This document shows positions 44,714 to 54,867 of a DNA stretch of 64,000 nucleotides, piece after piece. Position 1 is the first letter of the stretch. The number at the start of each line of letters is the position of its first letter. The position numbers and the translations under genes are program-made. The notes under the pieces are model-generated. The model worked only from the letters and a program-made list of their open reading frames with translations. It searched no databases and was not told where the DNA came from. The stretch comes from Phaeobacter sp. B1627 (GTDB lineage: Bacteria; Pseudomonadota; Alphaproteobacteria; Rhodobacterales; Rhodobacteraceae). The DNA is taken from positions 62,001-126,000 of the forward strand of contig NZ_VCNK01000021.1 in assembly GCF_006265095.1 (NCBI RefSeq). The letters run 5' to 3'.

Positions 44714-47647
44714 TTAGCCATCCAATGCGCTGCTGCACCGTCCGCAGGTGCCCGGATGGGCATGCGTTCCGACGTCCGGCAGGATCTTCCAGCAGCGCTG
44801 GCACTTCTCCCCCTCCGCCTTTTCAAACACCACGGACACGCCTTCCACTTCCGGCAGACGATAGGCTTCGGACGGGCTTGGGTCCCCGGTGAGCTGTATA
44901 TCAGAGGTGATGCAGACATCCGCAAAGGGCACTGACTTCAATGCGCTCAGGACTTCCGCCTCGCGGACATGGACCACAGGGGCGGCTTCGAGAGAGGCGC
45001 CGATGACCTTGTCGGTCCGCTGAACCTCCAATGCGGCCGTAACAACACGGCGCGCCTGACGCACTTTGGCCCATTTCGCCGCGAGCGGCTCGTTGATCCA
45101 GTCGCGGGGCGTATCGGGCATATCAATCAAATGCACCGAGCTGTCCTCCCCCGGGAAACGCTCCAGCCAGACCTCTTCCATCGTAAAGACGAGGATAGGA
45201 GCCAGCCATGTCGTCAGGCGGTGAAACAGCACGTCCAGCACCGTCCGCGCGGCGCGGGCCTCCAGCGTATCGCCATCACAATACAGCGCGTCCTTGCGGA
45301 TATCGAAATAGAAGGCCGACAGGTCCACCGTGGCGAAGTTAAAGATCGCCTGCCACACACCGTTGAAATCGAACGATTTATATCCTGCCCTCACTGTGTG
45401 ATCGAGTTCGGCGAGACGGTGAAGGACCCATTGTTCCAGCTCAGGCATATCGGCCGGAGCAACGCGCTGATCCTCGCTGAATTCCCCCAAGGACCCCAGC
45501 ATGAACCGCATTGTGTTGCGCAACCGGCGGTAGCTGTCGGCCGTCCCCTTCAGGATTTCCGCACCGATGCGCTGGTCCGCGGTGTAGTCGGCCTGGGCCA
45601 CCCAGAGACGCAGAATATCGGCGCCATATTGTTTGATCACCGCGTCTGGAACGATGGTATTGCCGAGCGATTTGGACATCTTCATGCCCTTTTCGTCCAG
45701 CGTGAACCCGTGGGTCACCACATTCCGATAGGGAGCGCGGCCCTTGGTGCCGCAGGCCTGCAGCAGGGAGGAATGGAACCAGCCACGGTGCTGGTCGGTG
45801 CCTTCCATATAGACATCGGCGATGCCGTCCTCTGTGCCATCCGCCCGGTCCCGCAGCACAAACGCATGGGTGGAGCCGGAATCGAACCAGACGTCCAGCA
45901 CATCGAACACCTGCTCATAGTCGTCAGGATCCGCGATGCCCGCAAGGATCTGGCTCTTGAACCCATCCTCGTACCAGACATCGGCGCCTTTTTCCTCAAA
46001 CGCGGCCTTGATACGCGCGTTGAGGTCGCTGTCGCGCAACAGGTAATCGGCATCCGTCGGCAGCGCACCTTTTTTGGTAAAGCAGGTCAGCGGCACGCCC
46101 CAGGCCCGCTGCCGGGACAGCACCCAGTCCGGGCGGGATTCAATCATCGAGTAGAGACGGTTGCGGCCGGTCTGTGGCGTCCATGTCACCAGTTCGTCGA
46201 TTGACCGCAAGGCGCGTTCGCGGATGGTGTCGCCATATGCGCCCATCCCGTCGTCCAGCTTGCGGTCGACACCCGCAAACCACTGCGGCGTATTGCGATA
46301 GATGATCGGCGCCTTGGAGCGCCAGGAATGCGGGTAGCTGTGTTTGATCTTGCCACGCGCCAGAAGACCGCCGACCGCGACCAGCTTGTTGATAACGGCC
46401 GCGTTGGCATCGCCCTCACCGCCCTTGCGGTTGAGGATGTATTTCCCACCAAAGAACGGCAGATCGGCGCGGAAGCCGCCATCGTCCATCACGTTGTAGG
46501 TGATGACCTGTTCGAGCATACCGAGGTCGCGGTAGAGTTCGAATTCCTCCATCCCGTGGCTCGGCGCACAGTGGACGAAACCGGTGCCTTCGGTGTCCGT
46601 CACGAAATCAGCGGCGCGGAAGTCGCGGATGTCGTCCCATTCGCCATTGCCACCTTCGGCACCGGCCAACGGATGGGCAAGGCCGAGACCGGCCAGCTCA
46701 TCAGCCGTGACATCCGCAATGCGGCTGTACTGGTCTTCGGACAGGCGCGCACGTTTGAACACATCCGCCGCGAGATTATCCGCCAACAGATATTTATCGC
46801 CAACGCTGACCCAGCATTCATCTGGTGTGCCGGTGACCTCATAGAGGCCGTAAGAGATCGCCTCGCCATAAACCACTGCCTTGTTGGACGGAATCGTCCA
46901 CGGCGTGGTCGTCCAGATCACAACATATGCGCCCGCCAGCTTGTCATCTGCGGGTTCAACCACCTTGAACTTCACCCAGATCGTGAAGCTCTCCTTGTCG
47001 TGGTATTCAACTTCTGCCTCAGCCAGGGCGGTCTTTTCAACCGGGGACCACATCACCGGCTTGGAGCCCTGATAGAGTGTTCCGTTCATCAGGAACTTCA
47101 TGAACTCATCCGCGATCACCGCCTCGGCGTGATAGTCCATGGTGATATAGGGATCGGGCCAGTTTCCTGTGATCCCGAGACGTTTGAACTCCTCGCGCTG
47201 AATGTCGATCCAGCCTTCGGCGAATTTGCGACACTCCTGACGGAATTCGATGACCGGGACATCATCCTTGTTCTTGCCCTTCTTGCGGTACTGCTCTTCG
47301 ATCTTCCACTCGATCGGCAGACCGTGGCAATCCCAGCCCGGAACATAGCGCGCATCATGGCCCATCATCTGATGCGACCGCACGATCATATCCTTGATCG
47401 TCTTGTTCAGCGCATGCCCGATGTGCAGGTGACCGTTGGCATAGGGCGGTCCGTCATGCAGGGTGAACGGCGTGCGTCCTTCCTTGGCGCGAAGCCGGTC
47501 GTAGACACCGATTTGCTCCCAACGTTCCAGCCATGCGGGTTCGCGTTTGGGAAGACCTGCGCGCATAGGGAAATCGGTTTTGGGCAGGTTCAATGTGTCT
47601 TTGTATTCGGGGTATTCGGGCGTGTCTTGGGTCGTTTCGGCGCACAT
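44714..47647 (-). CDS. ileS: Isoleucine--tRNA ligase
   Basis: Charges tRNA(Ile). 977 residues from ATG 47647. Class I signatures: HLHIGHAL (HIGH) and GMKMSKSLGN (KMSKS), the editing domain (WTTTPWTIPSN), and a C-terminal zinc module with CQRCW and CGRC. The frame stays open to a TTG at 47713; ATG 47647 is preferred because AAAAGGA lies upstream and roseobacter IleS usually begins at MCAETT-like sequence. TilS, needed to mature its AUA-reading substrate tRNA, is also in this window. Confidence 0.96.
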   Translation of the reverse strand: MCAETTQDTPEYPEYKDTLNLPKTDFPMRAGLPKREPAWLERWEQIGVYDRLRAKEGRTPFTLHDGPPYANGHLHIGHALNKTIKDMIVRSHQMMGHDARYVPGWDCHGLPIEWKIEEQYRKKGKNKDDVPVIEFRQECRKFAEGWIDIQREEFKRLGITGNWPDPYITMDYHAEAVIADEFMKFLMNGTLYQGSKPVMWSPVEKTALAEAEVEYHDKESFTIWVKFKVVEPADDKLAGAYVVIWTTTPWTIPSNKAVVYGEAISYGLYEVTGTPDECWVSVGDKYLLADNLAADVFKRARLSEDQYSRIADVTADELAGLGLAHPLAGAEGGNGEWDDIRDFRAADFVTDTEGTGFVHCAPSHGMEEFELYRDLGMLEQVITYNVMDDGGFRADLPFFGGKYILNRKGGEGDANAAVINKLVAVGGLLARGKIKHSYPHSWRSKAPIIYRNTPQWFAGVDRKLDDGMGAYGDTIRERALRSIDELVTWTPQTGRNRLYSMIESRPDWVLSRQRAWGVPLTCFTKKGALPTDADYLLRDSDLNARIKAAFEEKGADVWYEDGFKSQILAGIADPDDYEQVFDVLDVWFDSGSTHAFVLRDRADGTEDGIADVYMEGTDQHRGWFHSSLLQACGTKGRAPYRNVVTHGFTLDEKGMKMSKSLGNTIVPDAVIKQYGADILRLWVAQADYTADQRIGAEILKGTADSYRRLRNTMRFMLGSLGEFSEDQRVAPADMPELEQWVLHRLAELDHTVRAGYKSFDFNGVWQAIFNFATVDLSAFYFDIRKDALYCDGDTLEARAARTVLDVLFHRLTTWLAPILVFTMEEVWLERFPGEDSSVHLIDMPDTPRDWINEPLAAKWAKVRQARRVVTAALEVQRTDKVIGASLEAAPVVHVREAEVLSALKSVPFADVCITSDIQLTGDPSPSEAYRLPEVEGVSVVFEKAEGEKCQRCWKILPDVGTHAHPGTCGRCSSALDG

Positions 47648-47881
47648 ATCAGTGGCGTCCTTTTCCATCAACGGGTCGAGAGAGGGGATATTCGGTTCGG
47701 TGCGATCACTCAAGCACCTTTGCCCGGCGTCTCGTTCTATGTCAGAGCGCCGGGGTCGTAATTCGAATTATGATGGCCACGCGTCGTGTTGCAGTCGGGG
47801 TCATGCCGCCGCTTATAGAACGATGTTCTGCGAGGGTAAAGCACCACAAAGCACCGATGCGGCGCGCAGGGAACGATGAAA

Positions 47882-47901
47882 CGCCCGGCGCGGCGCGGGC
47901 G
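47882..47901 (-). terminator. Probable terminator after ycjF
   Basis: CGCCCG and CGGGCG flank an eight-base GC loop just after the ycjF stop; on the minus strand TTTC follows. Short but GC-rich stem. Confidence 0.4.
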
Positions 47902-47906
47902 CAGTT

Positions 47907-48908
47907 CTAGGCTCCGCTTGCCGTCTTCTGACCGAAAACGCCGGTCAAGGCCCGTTGCACGACCCGGCGCGTCGATGGTTTCTGCAGCGCCTGAAACTCC
48001 ATCGGCCGGCAGACCTCCATCGCGGCAAGCCCCACCCGTGCGGTCAGCGCCCCATTGACCAGACCTTCGCCAAAGCGCCGCGACAGTTTCGACAGGATCG
48101 ACCCGCCGAGCAGGGGTTCCAGCAGATCATCCCCCACGGCAACGGCGCCGGTTGCCACCAAATGCGACAGCACCGCCCGTGTCAGCCGCCATGAGCTGAA
48201 CACCCCGGAGCGACCGCCATAGATCTCGGCGATACGGCGGATCATCCGGAGGCTTGCAACCAGCGCGGTGATCACATCGGCCAGGGCCAGAGGCACCAGC
48301 GCGGTGACGCCTGCCACCTGGCGTGCGGCGGCCTCGATCTCGGCCACGGCACGCGCATCAAGGGGTTTCATCAGCTCCGCCTCCGCAAGGTCGATCAGCG
48401 CGTCGGCATCGAAGATATCTGCTTGTCGCTCGCTCAGGGTGCGGCGCGCCCACTCCAGATCGGAGCGTCCGGCATAAAACCGGTGCAGGGCCGAAAGCTG
48501 CCTTTGCGCCTGCTTCAACTCTGCGCTGCGGGCCTCGGCACAGGCCTGCCGCAGCCCGTCCACCCGGCGCAACCGCCCAAGAGCTGCCAGTTCCTTCAGG
48601 CAGAAGACCAGCGCCGCCAGTGCCAGCGCGACCATGGCGATCGAGACGATCAGCCCCAAAACCGGCACTCGGTCAAGCAGGCTCGTTGCGTAATCCCAGG
48701 CCGCAACAGAGACAATCGTGGTGACCAAACCCGCCAAAAGGCTCCAGACCCAGCGCGACCATCCGGACCTCTGTCGCCCGGCCATGGCCTCGACCCTGGT
48801 CTGCAGGCCCGTCTGCTCCCCGACCTCTGGTACGGGTGGCGCATCACTGACGTTCGGCCCCGCCTGCTCCTCGGGCTCAAGTTCGAAAACAACCGGTTTC
48901 TCGCTCAT
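47907..48908 (-). CDS. TIGR01620/YcjF family membrane protein (DUF697)
   Basis: 333 residues. Cytoplasmic acidic N-terminus, two membrane segments (~55-75 and ~83-103), a helical central region (LRQACAEARSAELKQAQRQLSAL), and a C-terminal DUF697 domain (ALADVITALVASLRMIRRIAEIYGG). Usually paired with YcjX; here a GNAT gene lies between them, joined by stop/start overlaps. Function unknown; E. coli homologues belong to a stress-induced operon. Confidence 0.85.
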   Translation of the reverse strand: MSEKPVVFELEPEEQAGPNVSDAPPVPEVGEQTGLQTRVEAMAGRQRSGWSRWVWSLLAGLVTTIVSVAAWDYATSLLDRVPVLGLIVSIAMVALALAALVFCLKELAALGRLRRVDGLRQACAEARSAELKQAQRQLSALHRFYAGRSDLEWARRTLSERQADIFDADALIDLAEAELMKPLDARAVAEIEAAARQVAGVTALVPLALADVITALVASLRMIRRIAEIYGGRSGVFSSWRLTRAVLSHLVATGAVAVGDDLLEPLLGGSILSKLSRRFGEGLVNGALTARVGLAAMEVCRPMEFQALQKPSTRRVVQRALTGVFGQKTASGA

Positions 48909-49381
48909 CTGTGGGGCTCCGTCTGTTCATTCATCCCTGCACGATGCCAATGATATTCCACGTCCGGCAGGCCTTCGTCGGTTGTCAGGCCATCACTGCG
49001 CCCGGCCTCGACAAACCCCTCGCGAAGGTAGAACCGCATCGCGCCTGTATTGGCCTGAAACGTCCACAGCCGCAGGTGCGCCGTCTCTGCCTTGGCCTGA
49101 TCCAACAGCGCTTTGCCGAGGCCCCGACCGCAGACATCTGGATCGACATATAGCGCACAAACCTCGTCGCCATCGCGGGCGAGAAATCCCTGACGCAGGT
49201 TGCTGTCCAGCCGCTCCGCGACCGTCACCCAGCCGCGCGCGATCATCCTGTCGCAAAAGGCAATGGCCTCTGCGGCGGAATGGGTTTTCGGCATCCAGGG
49301 TGTCTCCTGCTCGAACCGGTGCAGGATCGATCCGAGCTGGCCTGCATCCAACAGGGTCGCCGGGCGCAGACGATGGGTCAA
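48905..49381 (-). CDS. GNAT family N-acetyltransferase
   Basis: 158 residues. The acetyl-CoA-binding loop appears as VDPDVCGRGLGKALLDQAKAE; the C-terminal LWTFQANTGAMRFYLREGFV is a typical GNAT ending. It starts with TTG at 49381, overlapping the ycjX stop (TTGA), and its own stop overlaps the ycjF start (ATGA). Substrate unknown; its place inside ycjX-ycjF suggests a shared process. Confidence 0.88.
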   Translation of the reverse strand: MTHRLRPATLLDAGQLGSILHRFEQETPWMPKTHSAAEAIAFCDRMIARGWVTVAERLDSNLRQGFLARDGDEVCALYVDPDVCGRGLGKALLDQAKAETAHLRLWTFQANTGAMRFYLREGFVEAGRSDGLTTDEGLPDVEYHWHRAGMNEQTEPHR

Positions 49382-50796
49382 AGGCGATCTCCGAACAAGA
49401 ATTCAGCAGCCCGATCCAGCCGGATATGAGGTGGCCCATCCCCGGATTTCAATGTCAGCGGCTGCGGCGCAAAACGCATGGCGGCATAGCTGCCGTCGAG
49501 CCACCGCTCTGCACCCTGACGGGCGGGCGTCAATACATGGCTGGGATCCTCCGGCAAACGTCCCGGGAACAATGCGGCAGCGCGGCCCGTCTCCTCCAAT
49601 ATGCCGCGCACGCAGGGCAGCTCCGCCCCGTCATGCATCCGCAGCTCTTCGGTCGTCGCCCGCAAAGACGCCAGTGACAGGGCCGCCGTTTCAGCCCCGG
49701 CGAACCGCGCGCGGTCCCGGGCCTCCTGCGTCAACGCCTCGATCAGCGCGGTCAGCCGGGGGTGCTGCAGATGATGCAGATGGTCGGCTTTGGTGGCGGC
49801 GAACAGGATCTTTTCCACCCGCTTCCCCCGGAGGATCTGGCTCAGGACGCCGTTTGTGCCGGGGCGGAATGCTGCGAGGATATCAGCCATGGAGCGGCGC
49901 AGGTCCTCCATCGCGCGGGGGCCTGCATGCAACGCGCCGAGCGCGTCCACCAACACCACCTGGCGATCAATCCGCGCGAAATGATCGCGAAAAAAGGGGC
50001 GGACCACCTGCGCTTTGTAGGCGTCGAAACGGCGTGCCATTTCACGGGCGAGACTGCCTCTGGGTGCGCTGGTTTCCGGCAACGGCGCAAAGGTCAGCAC
50101 CGGCGACCCCGCCAAATCACCGGGCAGGAGGAAGCGCCCGGGCGTGCAATCGGAATATCCGGCCGCGCGCGCCGCCTGCAGATATGCCGCAAAGGCCGCG
50201 GCAAGAGCCTGTGCCCGGGGTTCATCGTGGCGGGCCTCGGGTTCGGCGGTCTGCAGAGCGGCGCGAAAGGCTTTTGCCTCTTCCCGCGGCTCAATGCGGG
50301 CCAGAACATCGCGGGACCAGCTGGTATAATCCCTGTCCAAAAGCGCGAGATCCAGCAGCCATTCACCGGGATAGTCGATAATATCGAGATGCAGCACCCG
50401 AGGCCCCGTCAGCCCGCCAAACAGACCCGAAGGACGGATGCGCAGGCTCAGCCGAAGTTCCGATATCGAGCGCGTGCTCTCCGGCCAGTGCGGCTCCGGC
50501 CCCGTCACCGCCCCGAGGTGGTTTTCAAAATCGAACCGCGGCACGGTGTCATCTGGCTGCGGCTGCAGATAGGCCGCTTCAATCCGGCCATCGCGCTCGG
50601 CAGAGAGTTGCGCCATGCGGCCCCGTTGCATGAGGTTGGCGACAAGAGAGGTAATGAAGACCGTCTTTCCCGCCCGCGCCAGCCCGGTGACCCCAAGCCG
50701 AATGGTGGGTTCCGCAAAGGGGCTGACGACCACGCCACCCAGCGTTTCCGCGCCGCGCAAAACACCTTCGGCCACATCCGCAGCCAGTCCTGTCAC
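49378..50796 (-). CDS. ycjX: YcjX family P-loop GTPase-like protein (DUF463)
   Basis: 472 residues from GTG 50796 (AGGA upstream); the frame is open back to ATG 50892. P-loop GLARAGKTVF near residue 40, DIIDYPGEWLLDLALL as the G3-like region, FAATKADHLHH as a TKAD guanine-specificity motif, and a long helical insert. Known as a stress protein in E. coli operons (pspF-ycjX-ycjF); biochemical role uncertain. First gene of the ycjX-GNAT-ycjF overlap operon. Confidence 0.88.
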   Translation of the reverse strand: MTGLAADVAEGVLRGAETLGGVVVSPFAEPTIRLGVTGLARAGKTVFITSLVANLMQRGRMAQLSAERDGRIEAAYLQPQPDDTVPRFDFENHLGAVTGPEPHWPESTRSISELRLSLRIRPSGLFGGLTGPRVLHLDIIDYPGEWLLDLALLDRDYTSWSRDVLARIEPREEAKAFRAALQTAEPEARHDEPRAQALAAAFAAYLQAARAAGYSDCTPGRFLLPGDLAGSPVLTFAPLPETSAPRGSLAREMARRFDAYKAQVVRPFFRDHFARIDRQVVLVDALGALHAGPRAMEDLRRSMADILAAFRPGTNGVLSQILRGKRVEKILFAATKADHLHHLQHPRLTALIEALTQEARDRARFAGAETAALSLASLRATTEELRMHDGAELPCVRGILEETGRAAALFPGRLPEDPSHVLTPARQGAERWLDGSYAAMRFAPQPLTLKSGDGPPHIRLDRAAEFLFGDRL

Positions 50797-50978
50797 CCCT
50801 GATCCTCGCGCCACCCGATGCCCCGCCGCTTGTTGTGTCGTACCTTTTGTCTGAGTGCATTGGCCGAGGCCTGCCCGGTTCAACATAGGCATCCTGCCGA
50901 CCCGTTGCCAGTGCCGCTGCGGTGCAGATCTGCGGCGGGGGCTTGTCAGGCCGGGTTTCGCAGGCTACCCCGCGCGTC

Positions 50979-51758
50979 ATGCCGCGTATTGCTCTTAAAG
51001 TCGAATACCATGGAAAGCCCTTTGCCGGATGGCAGAGGCAAAAAGATCAACCCTCTGTTCAGGGTGCGATCGAGGCCGCGCTGGCGCGGCTGGAACCGGG
51101 TCCCCATACCATTGCCGCCGCCGGACGCACAGACACCGGTGTTCATGGGCTGGGTCAAGTGGCCCACTGCGACCTGGTCAAGGATTGGGACCCACAGCGC
51201 CTGAGCGGCGCGCTGAACTACCATCTGAAACCCGCGCCTGTGGCCATTGTCGATGCGGCGCGTGTCGCGGGGGACTGGCACGCCCGGTTCAGCGCGATCG
51301 AACGCCAATACCTGTTTCGCATCCTGATGCGCCGCGCCCCTGCGACACATGACGCAGGCCAGGTCTGGCAGATCAATCACGAACTTGACGTCGCCGCCAT
51401 GCAGGAGGGCGCCAATCACCTGCTGGGCAATCATGACTTCACCACCTTCCGCTCCTCCATCTGCCAGGCCGCAAGCCCGGTCAAAACGCTGGATGAACTG
51501 CGGATCGAGCGCGTCGAAGGGCTTTCGGGCCCCGAGATCCACTTTCATGTGCGCGCCCGCAGTTTTCTGCACAATCAGGTGCGCAGCTTTGTCGGCACAC
51601 TGGAGCGGGTCGGCTCCGGGGCCTGGACGCCGGAGGATGTCCGGGACGCGCTGGCCGCCAGAGATCGGGCCGCCTGTGGTCCGGTCTGCCCCGGGCACGG
51701 CCTCTATCTGGCCCGTGTGGGATACCCGGATCCGGTTTTTGCAAGCGACCTGACCTGA
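50979..51758 (+). CDS. truA: tRNA pseudouridine(38-40) synthase TruA
   Basis: 259 residues. The catalytic Asp52 lies in [29 protein letters not shown] further on is typical. The start at 50979 begins with the beta strand [10 protein letters not shown]. Divergent from ycjX across 182 bases; its stop lies three bases before the stop of the convergent thioesterase gene. Confidence 0.95.
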   Translation: MPRIALKVEYHGKPFAGWQRQKDQPSVQGAIEAALARLEPGPHTIAAAGRTDTGVHGLGQVAHCDLVKDWDPQRLSGALNYHLKPAPVAIVDAARVAGDWHARFSAIERQYLFRILMRRAPATHDAGQVWQINHELDVAAMQEGANHLLGNHDFTTFRSSICQAASPVKTLDELRIERVEGLSGPEIHFHVRARSFLHNQVRSFVGTLERVGSGAWTPEDVRDALAARDRAACGPVCPGHGLYLARVGYPDPVFASDLT

Positions 51759-51761
51759 GGC

Positions 51762-52556
51762 CTAGCGCGCGGGAAACAACGACAACGTCTGGAGCGCGGT
51801 CCCCACCGTGCCAACCGTGTCGAACAAGACCGCCTGCGACATGCCGATGCCGGTGGAATGCCAGTGCGAGATTGCCTCGGAGGCATGCCATCCCGGCACC
51901 GGCGCGCGGTGGATCTGCAGGGTGAGATCGGTATTCATGAACCCCATTTCGGTCGAGAGCAGGTTCCAGGAGATGCCGTTGCCACAATCCGCAAGCGCGC
52001 AAATGCTCTGTACCGGTGACGTCTTTTCTCCCTCGACCAGATCCGGCGTCCGCAGCCATATTGTCTTTGGGCCCGGTCCATAGCCGTAGCCCGGAGCGTA
52101 GCGTGTTTCCAGCAAGCGGGCAAAATTCGGCAGATCATGACGGCCGCCGCCGATCGCAAAGGGCCCGGGCGTTGCCTCTTCGAGCTTTGGTGCAGCCACC
52201 TCGGGACTTGGCACCGGGCCGATATCACGCTGAGCCAGGTGCATCGTGGTCGCCTGTGCCAGCAGCACATCCGCCAGATCATGCAGGGTCACCCGCGTGG
52301 CCGCGAGAGAGCGGGTATGACGGGTGGTTTCCGCGGCGACACGGATGCCCTCCATCGGGACCGGACGCAGGATGTCCATGGTCAGCCGGGTCAGCATCTT
52401 TTCGGCACCGACCTCAACTTCGGCGGCACGCGCCATAAGGCCCGCGACAGGCCCCGCGTGGCAGTGATCCGGAGACCATGGGCCTCTGGCCGGATCATTG
52501 CCGACAAAGACGCCATCAGCCCGCTGGCGGAAAAACGGCCGGGGCGAGGGGCTCAT
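51762..52556 (-). CDS. Acyl-CoA thioesterase family protein (tandem hotdog)
   Basis: 264 residues. Double-hotdog layout with GPWSPDHCHAGPVAGLMARA in the first half and a second half that includes TEMGFMNTDLTLQIHR, HWHSTGIGMSQAVLFDTVG. Resembles the TesB-like Acyl-CoA_thio family used for fatty-acyl or aromatic CoA esters. ATG overlaps the acyl-CoA dehydrogenase stop (ATGA) with AGGAGAAGG just before, so the two enzymes are made together. Confidence 0.85.
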   Translation of the reverse strand: MSPSPRPFFRQRADGVFVGNDPARGPWSPDHCHAGPVAGLMARAAEVEVGAEKMLTRLTMDILRPVPMEGIRVAAETTRHTRSLAATRVTLHDLADVLLAQATTMHLAQRDIGPVPSPEVAAPKLEEATPGPFAIGGGRHDLPNFARLLETRYAPGYGYGPGPKTIWLRTPDLVEGEKTSPVQSICALADCGNGISWNLLSTEMGFMNTDLTLQIHRAPVPGWHASEAISHWHSTGIGMSQAVLFDTVGTVGTALQTLSLFPAR

Positions 52557-53788
52557 ACCTTCTCCTGTGTGTAGCGTCTGAGTTCCGCCCGCGCGACCTG
52601 GCGCCGGTGGACCGCATCGGGTCCGTCCGCCAACCTCAGTGTCCGCACATGGGTCCAGGCCCGCGCCAAAGGCGTCTCCTGACTGATCCCCGCGCCACCA
52701 TGCATCTGCACCGCCTCGTCGATGACCTTGAGGGCGACACGCGGGGCGACCACCTTGATCTGGCTGATCCAGGGCGCAGCAGCCCGGGCATCGCCCTGAT
52801 CCATATACCAGGCGGCCTTCAGGCACAGAAGCCGGGCCATTTCGATCTCCATGCGACATTCCGCGATAATGTCGTAGTTCGCTCCGAGCTGCGCCAATGG
52901 TTTGCCAAAGGCCTCCCGGTCCAGCGACCGGCGACACATCAGCTCCAGCGCCGCTTCGGCCTGCCCGATGGCACGCATGCAGTGATGAATGCGTCCCGGA
53001 CCGAGCCGCCCCTGCGCGATTTCAAATCCCCGGCCTTCGCCCAGCAGCAGGTTCTCGGCGGGCACCCTCACATCGGAAAATCGCAGATGCATATGGCCAT
53101 GTGGCGCATCATCATGCCCGTAGACCTGCATCGGGCGTAGAATTTCGATGCCCATGCTCTCAGCGGGAACCACGATCATCGAGTGGCGCTGATGCTTGGG
53201 CATGTCGTCGCCTCCGGTGCGGACCATGGTGATATATACCCGGCACCGCGGATCCCCTGCCCCCGAGATCCACCATTTTTCGCCGTTCAGCACATAGTCC
53301 TCGCCGTCACGGACACAGGACATGGCGACATTGGTTGCATCCGAACTGGCCACATCCGGCTCTGTCATCAGATAGGCCGAGCGGATCTCTCCCGCCAGAA
53401 GCGGCTTCAGCCACCGCTCTTTCATGGCCTCGGTCCCGTAGCGTTCAAAGACCTCCATGTTGCCCGTATCCGGCGCCGAACAGTTGAAAACCTCTGCCCC
53501 CAGCGGCGTTTTGCCCATTTCTTCGGCGAAGCAGGCGTATTCAACGGTGCTCAGACCAATCCCGCGTTCCGAGTCCGTCAACCAGAAGTTCCACAGCCCC
53601 TCCGAGCGGGCCCGCGCCTTCAAACCCTCGAGAATTTCGGCCTGCCGGGGCGTATAGGCCCATCGGTCACCCTTGCCGATTTCGCCATGATACTCCTCCT
53701 CCACTGGCATAATTTCGTCCCGAACCATCGCGGCCACCCTGTCAAGCAGCCTGCGCACCTCCGGCCTCAGCCCCAAATTCATATCCAT
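52553..53788 (-). CDS. Acyl-CoA dehydrogenase
   Basis: 411 residues. FAD-dependent desaturation of an acyl-CoA. N-terminal helical domain, a mid-domain with YLMTEPDVASSDATN and EKWWISGAG, and the C-terminal four-helix domain with the QMHGGAGIS motif near residue 375. Start 53788 has GAGGAGGAC. Family members of this length with the N-terminal RDEIMPVEEEY motif are often ACAD10/11-like; the substrate is unknown. Coupled with the thioesterase downstream. Confidence 0.92.
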   Translation of the reverse strand: MDMNLGLRPEVRRLLDRVAAMVRDEIMPVEEEYHGEIGKGDRWAYTPRQAEILEGLKARARSEGLWNFWLTDSERGIGLSTVEYACFAEEMGKTPLGAEVFNCSAPDTGNMEVFERYGTEAMKERWLKPLLAGEIRSAYLMTEPDVASSDATNVAMSCVRDGEDYVLNGEKWWISGAGDPRCRVYITMVRTGGDDMPKHQRHSMIVVPAESMGIEILRPMQVYGHDDAPHGHMHLRFSDVRVPAENLLLGEGRGFEIAQGRLGPGRIHHCMRAIGQAEAALELMCRRSLDREAFGKPLAQLGANYDIIAECRMEIEMARLLCLKAAWYMDQGDARAAAPWISQIKVVAPRVALKVIDEAVQMHGGAGISQETPLARAWTHVRTLRLADGPDAVHRRQVARAELRRYTQEKV

Positions 53789-53885
53789 GCCCGTCCTCCT
53801 CTTTCGCGGCGCAGCATGGCTTGGCAACGCGCGCGATGTCCAGCACAGTGACGACACGTAACACCCGAAGAAAACGGAGCAGAAG

Positions 53886-54821
53886 ATGGCATTGCTGATC
53901 GAGATCGGACATGGCGGCTGGTACAGCGAAGAAGAATTGGCCGCAGAGCTGCAAAAGCTGGACCCGGCGGCGGACATCCGCACGGCCAAAGACCCCGGTG
54001 ATCTGACCGACGTCACGATGATGGCGGTATCCACGCTGAAATCTGACCTGCCGTCGCGACTGCCCAATCTGCAACTGGTGCAAAAACTCGGGGCCGGGGT
54101 GGAAACCATTGTCGGCCACGCCGCGCTTGCACCGCATGTGCGGGTCGCCCGGCTGAAACCGCAGGAGCCCGCGCGCGAGATTGCACAGTATTGTCTTGCC
54201 TATGTTTTGCGCGGGACCCGCAACATGAAATATCATGATGCCGCCCAGGCGCGTGCGATCTGGGATCCCGTTGCGCCACGCCGCCCCGAAGATATTGCCG
54301 TCGGGATCCTCGGGCTTGGCCATATCGGTGGCCTCACCGCCAAGCTCATGCGCGACATGGGGTTCGACACCTTCGGCTGGAGCCGCTCACAAAAGGCCCT
54401 CGACGGCGTGACCTGCCTGACCGGAGAGCATGGCCTCACCGGTCTGCTGTCCTCCTGCGACTATGTCTGCGCCATCCTGCCATCGACGGCAGACACCCGC
54501 GATTTGCTGAATGGCGAACGGCTGGCCGCGATGAAAGAGGGCGCGACCCTCATCAACGCCGGGCGCGGCGATCTGATTGACGAAGATGCCCTGGTTTCCG
54601 CCCTGTATCAGCGCCGCCCGGGCCATGCGGTTCTTGACGTGCTGCGCAAGGAACCCCTGCCCCAGACCAACCCGCTGTGGAAACACCCCTGCGTGACCAT
54701 AACGCCCCATGTGTCGGGCTGGCACCTTGGCGATGCGCTCGGAGATGTGGTCGAGAATTTGCGCCGTCTCAGCGAAGGCACGGCCCTCCTGCACGAGGTC
54801 GACCGCGCGCGCGGGTACTGA
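53886..54821 (+). CDS. D-isomer-specific 2-hydroxyacid dehydrogenase (GhrA-like)
   Basis: 311 residues. NAD(P)-binding GILGLGHIGGLTAKLM, catalytic Arg in NAGRGDLIDED, Glu in LRKEPLPQTNPLW and His in ITPHVSGWH. Closest by layout to glyoxylate/hydroxypyruvate reductase A. Glyoxylate reduction would fit near the glycine genes, but the substrate is inferred. Divergent from the dehydrogenase at 53788 across 97 bases. Confidence 0.88.
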   Translation: MALLIEIGHGGWYSEEELAAELQKLDPAADIRTAKDPGDLTDVTMMAVSTLKSDLPSRLPNLQLVQKLGAGVETIVGHAALAPHVRVARLKPQEPAREIAQYCLAYVLRGTRNMKYHDAAQARAIWDPVAPRRPEDIAVGILGLGHIGGLTAKLMRDMGFDTFGWSRSQKALDGVTCLTGEHGLTGLLSSCDYVCAILPSTADTRDLLNGERLAAMKEGATLINAGRGDLIDEDALVSALYQRRPGHAVLDVLRKEPLPQTNPLWKHPCVTITPHVSGWHLGDALGDVVENLRRLSEGTALLHEVDRARGY

Positions 54822-54867
54822 AACGCGCCGGATCCACGGGGCGTGCCCGACGGTCGCGCCCATGGCC

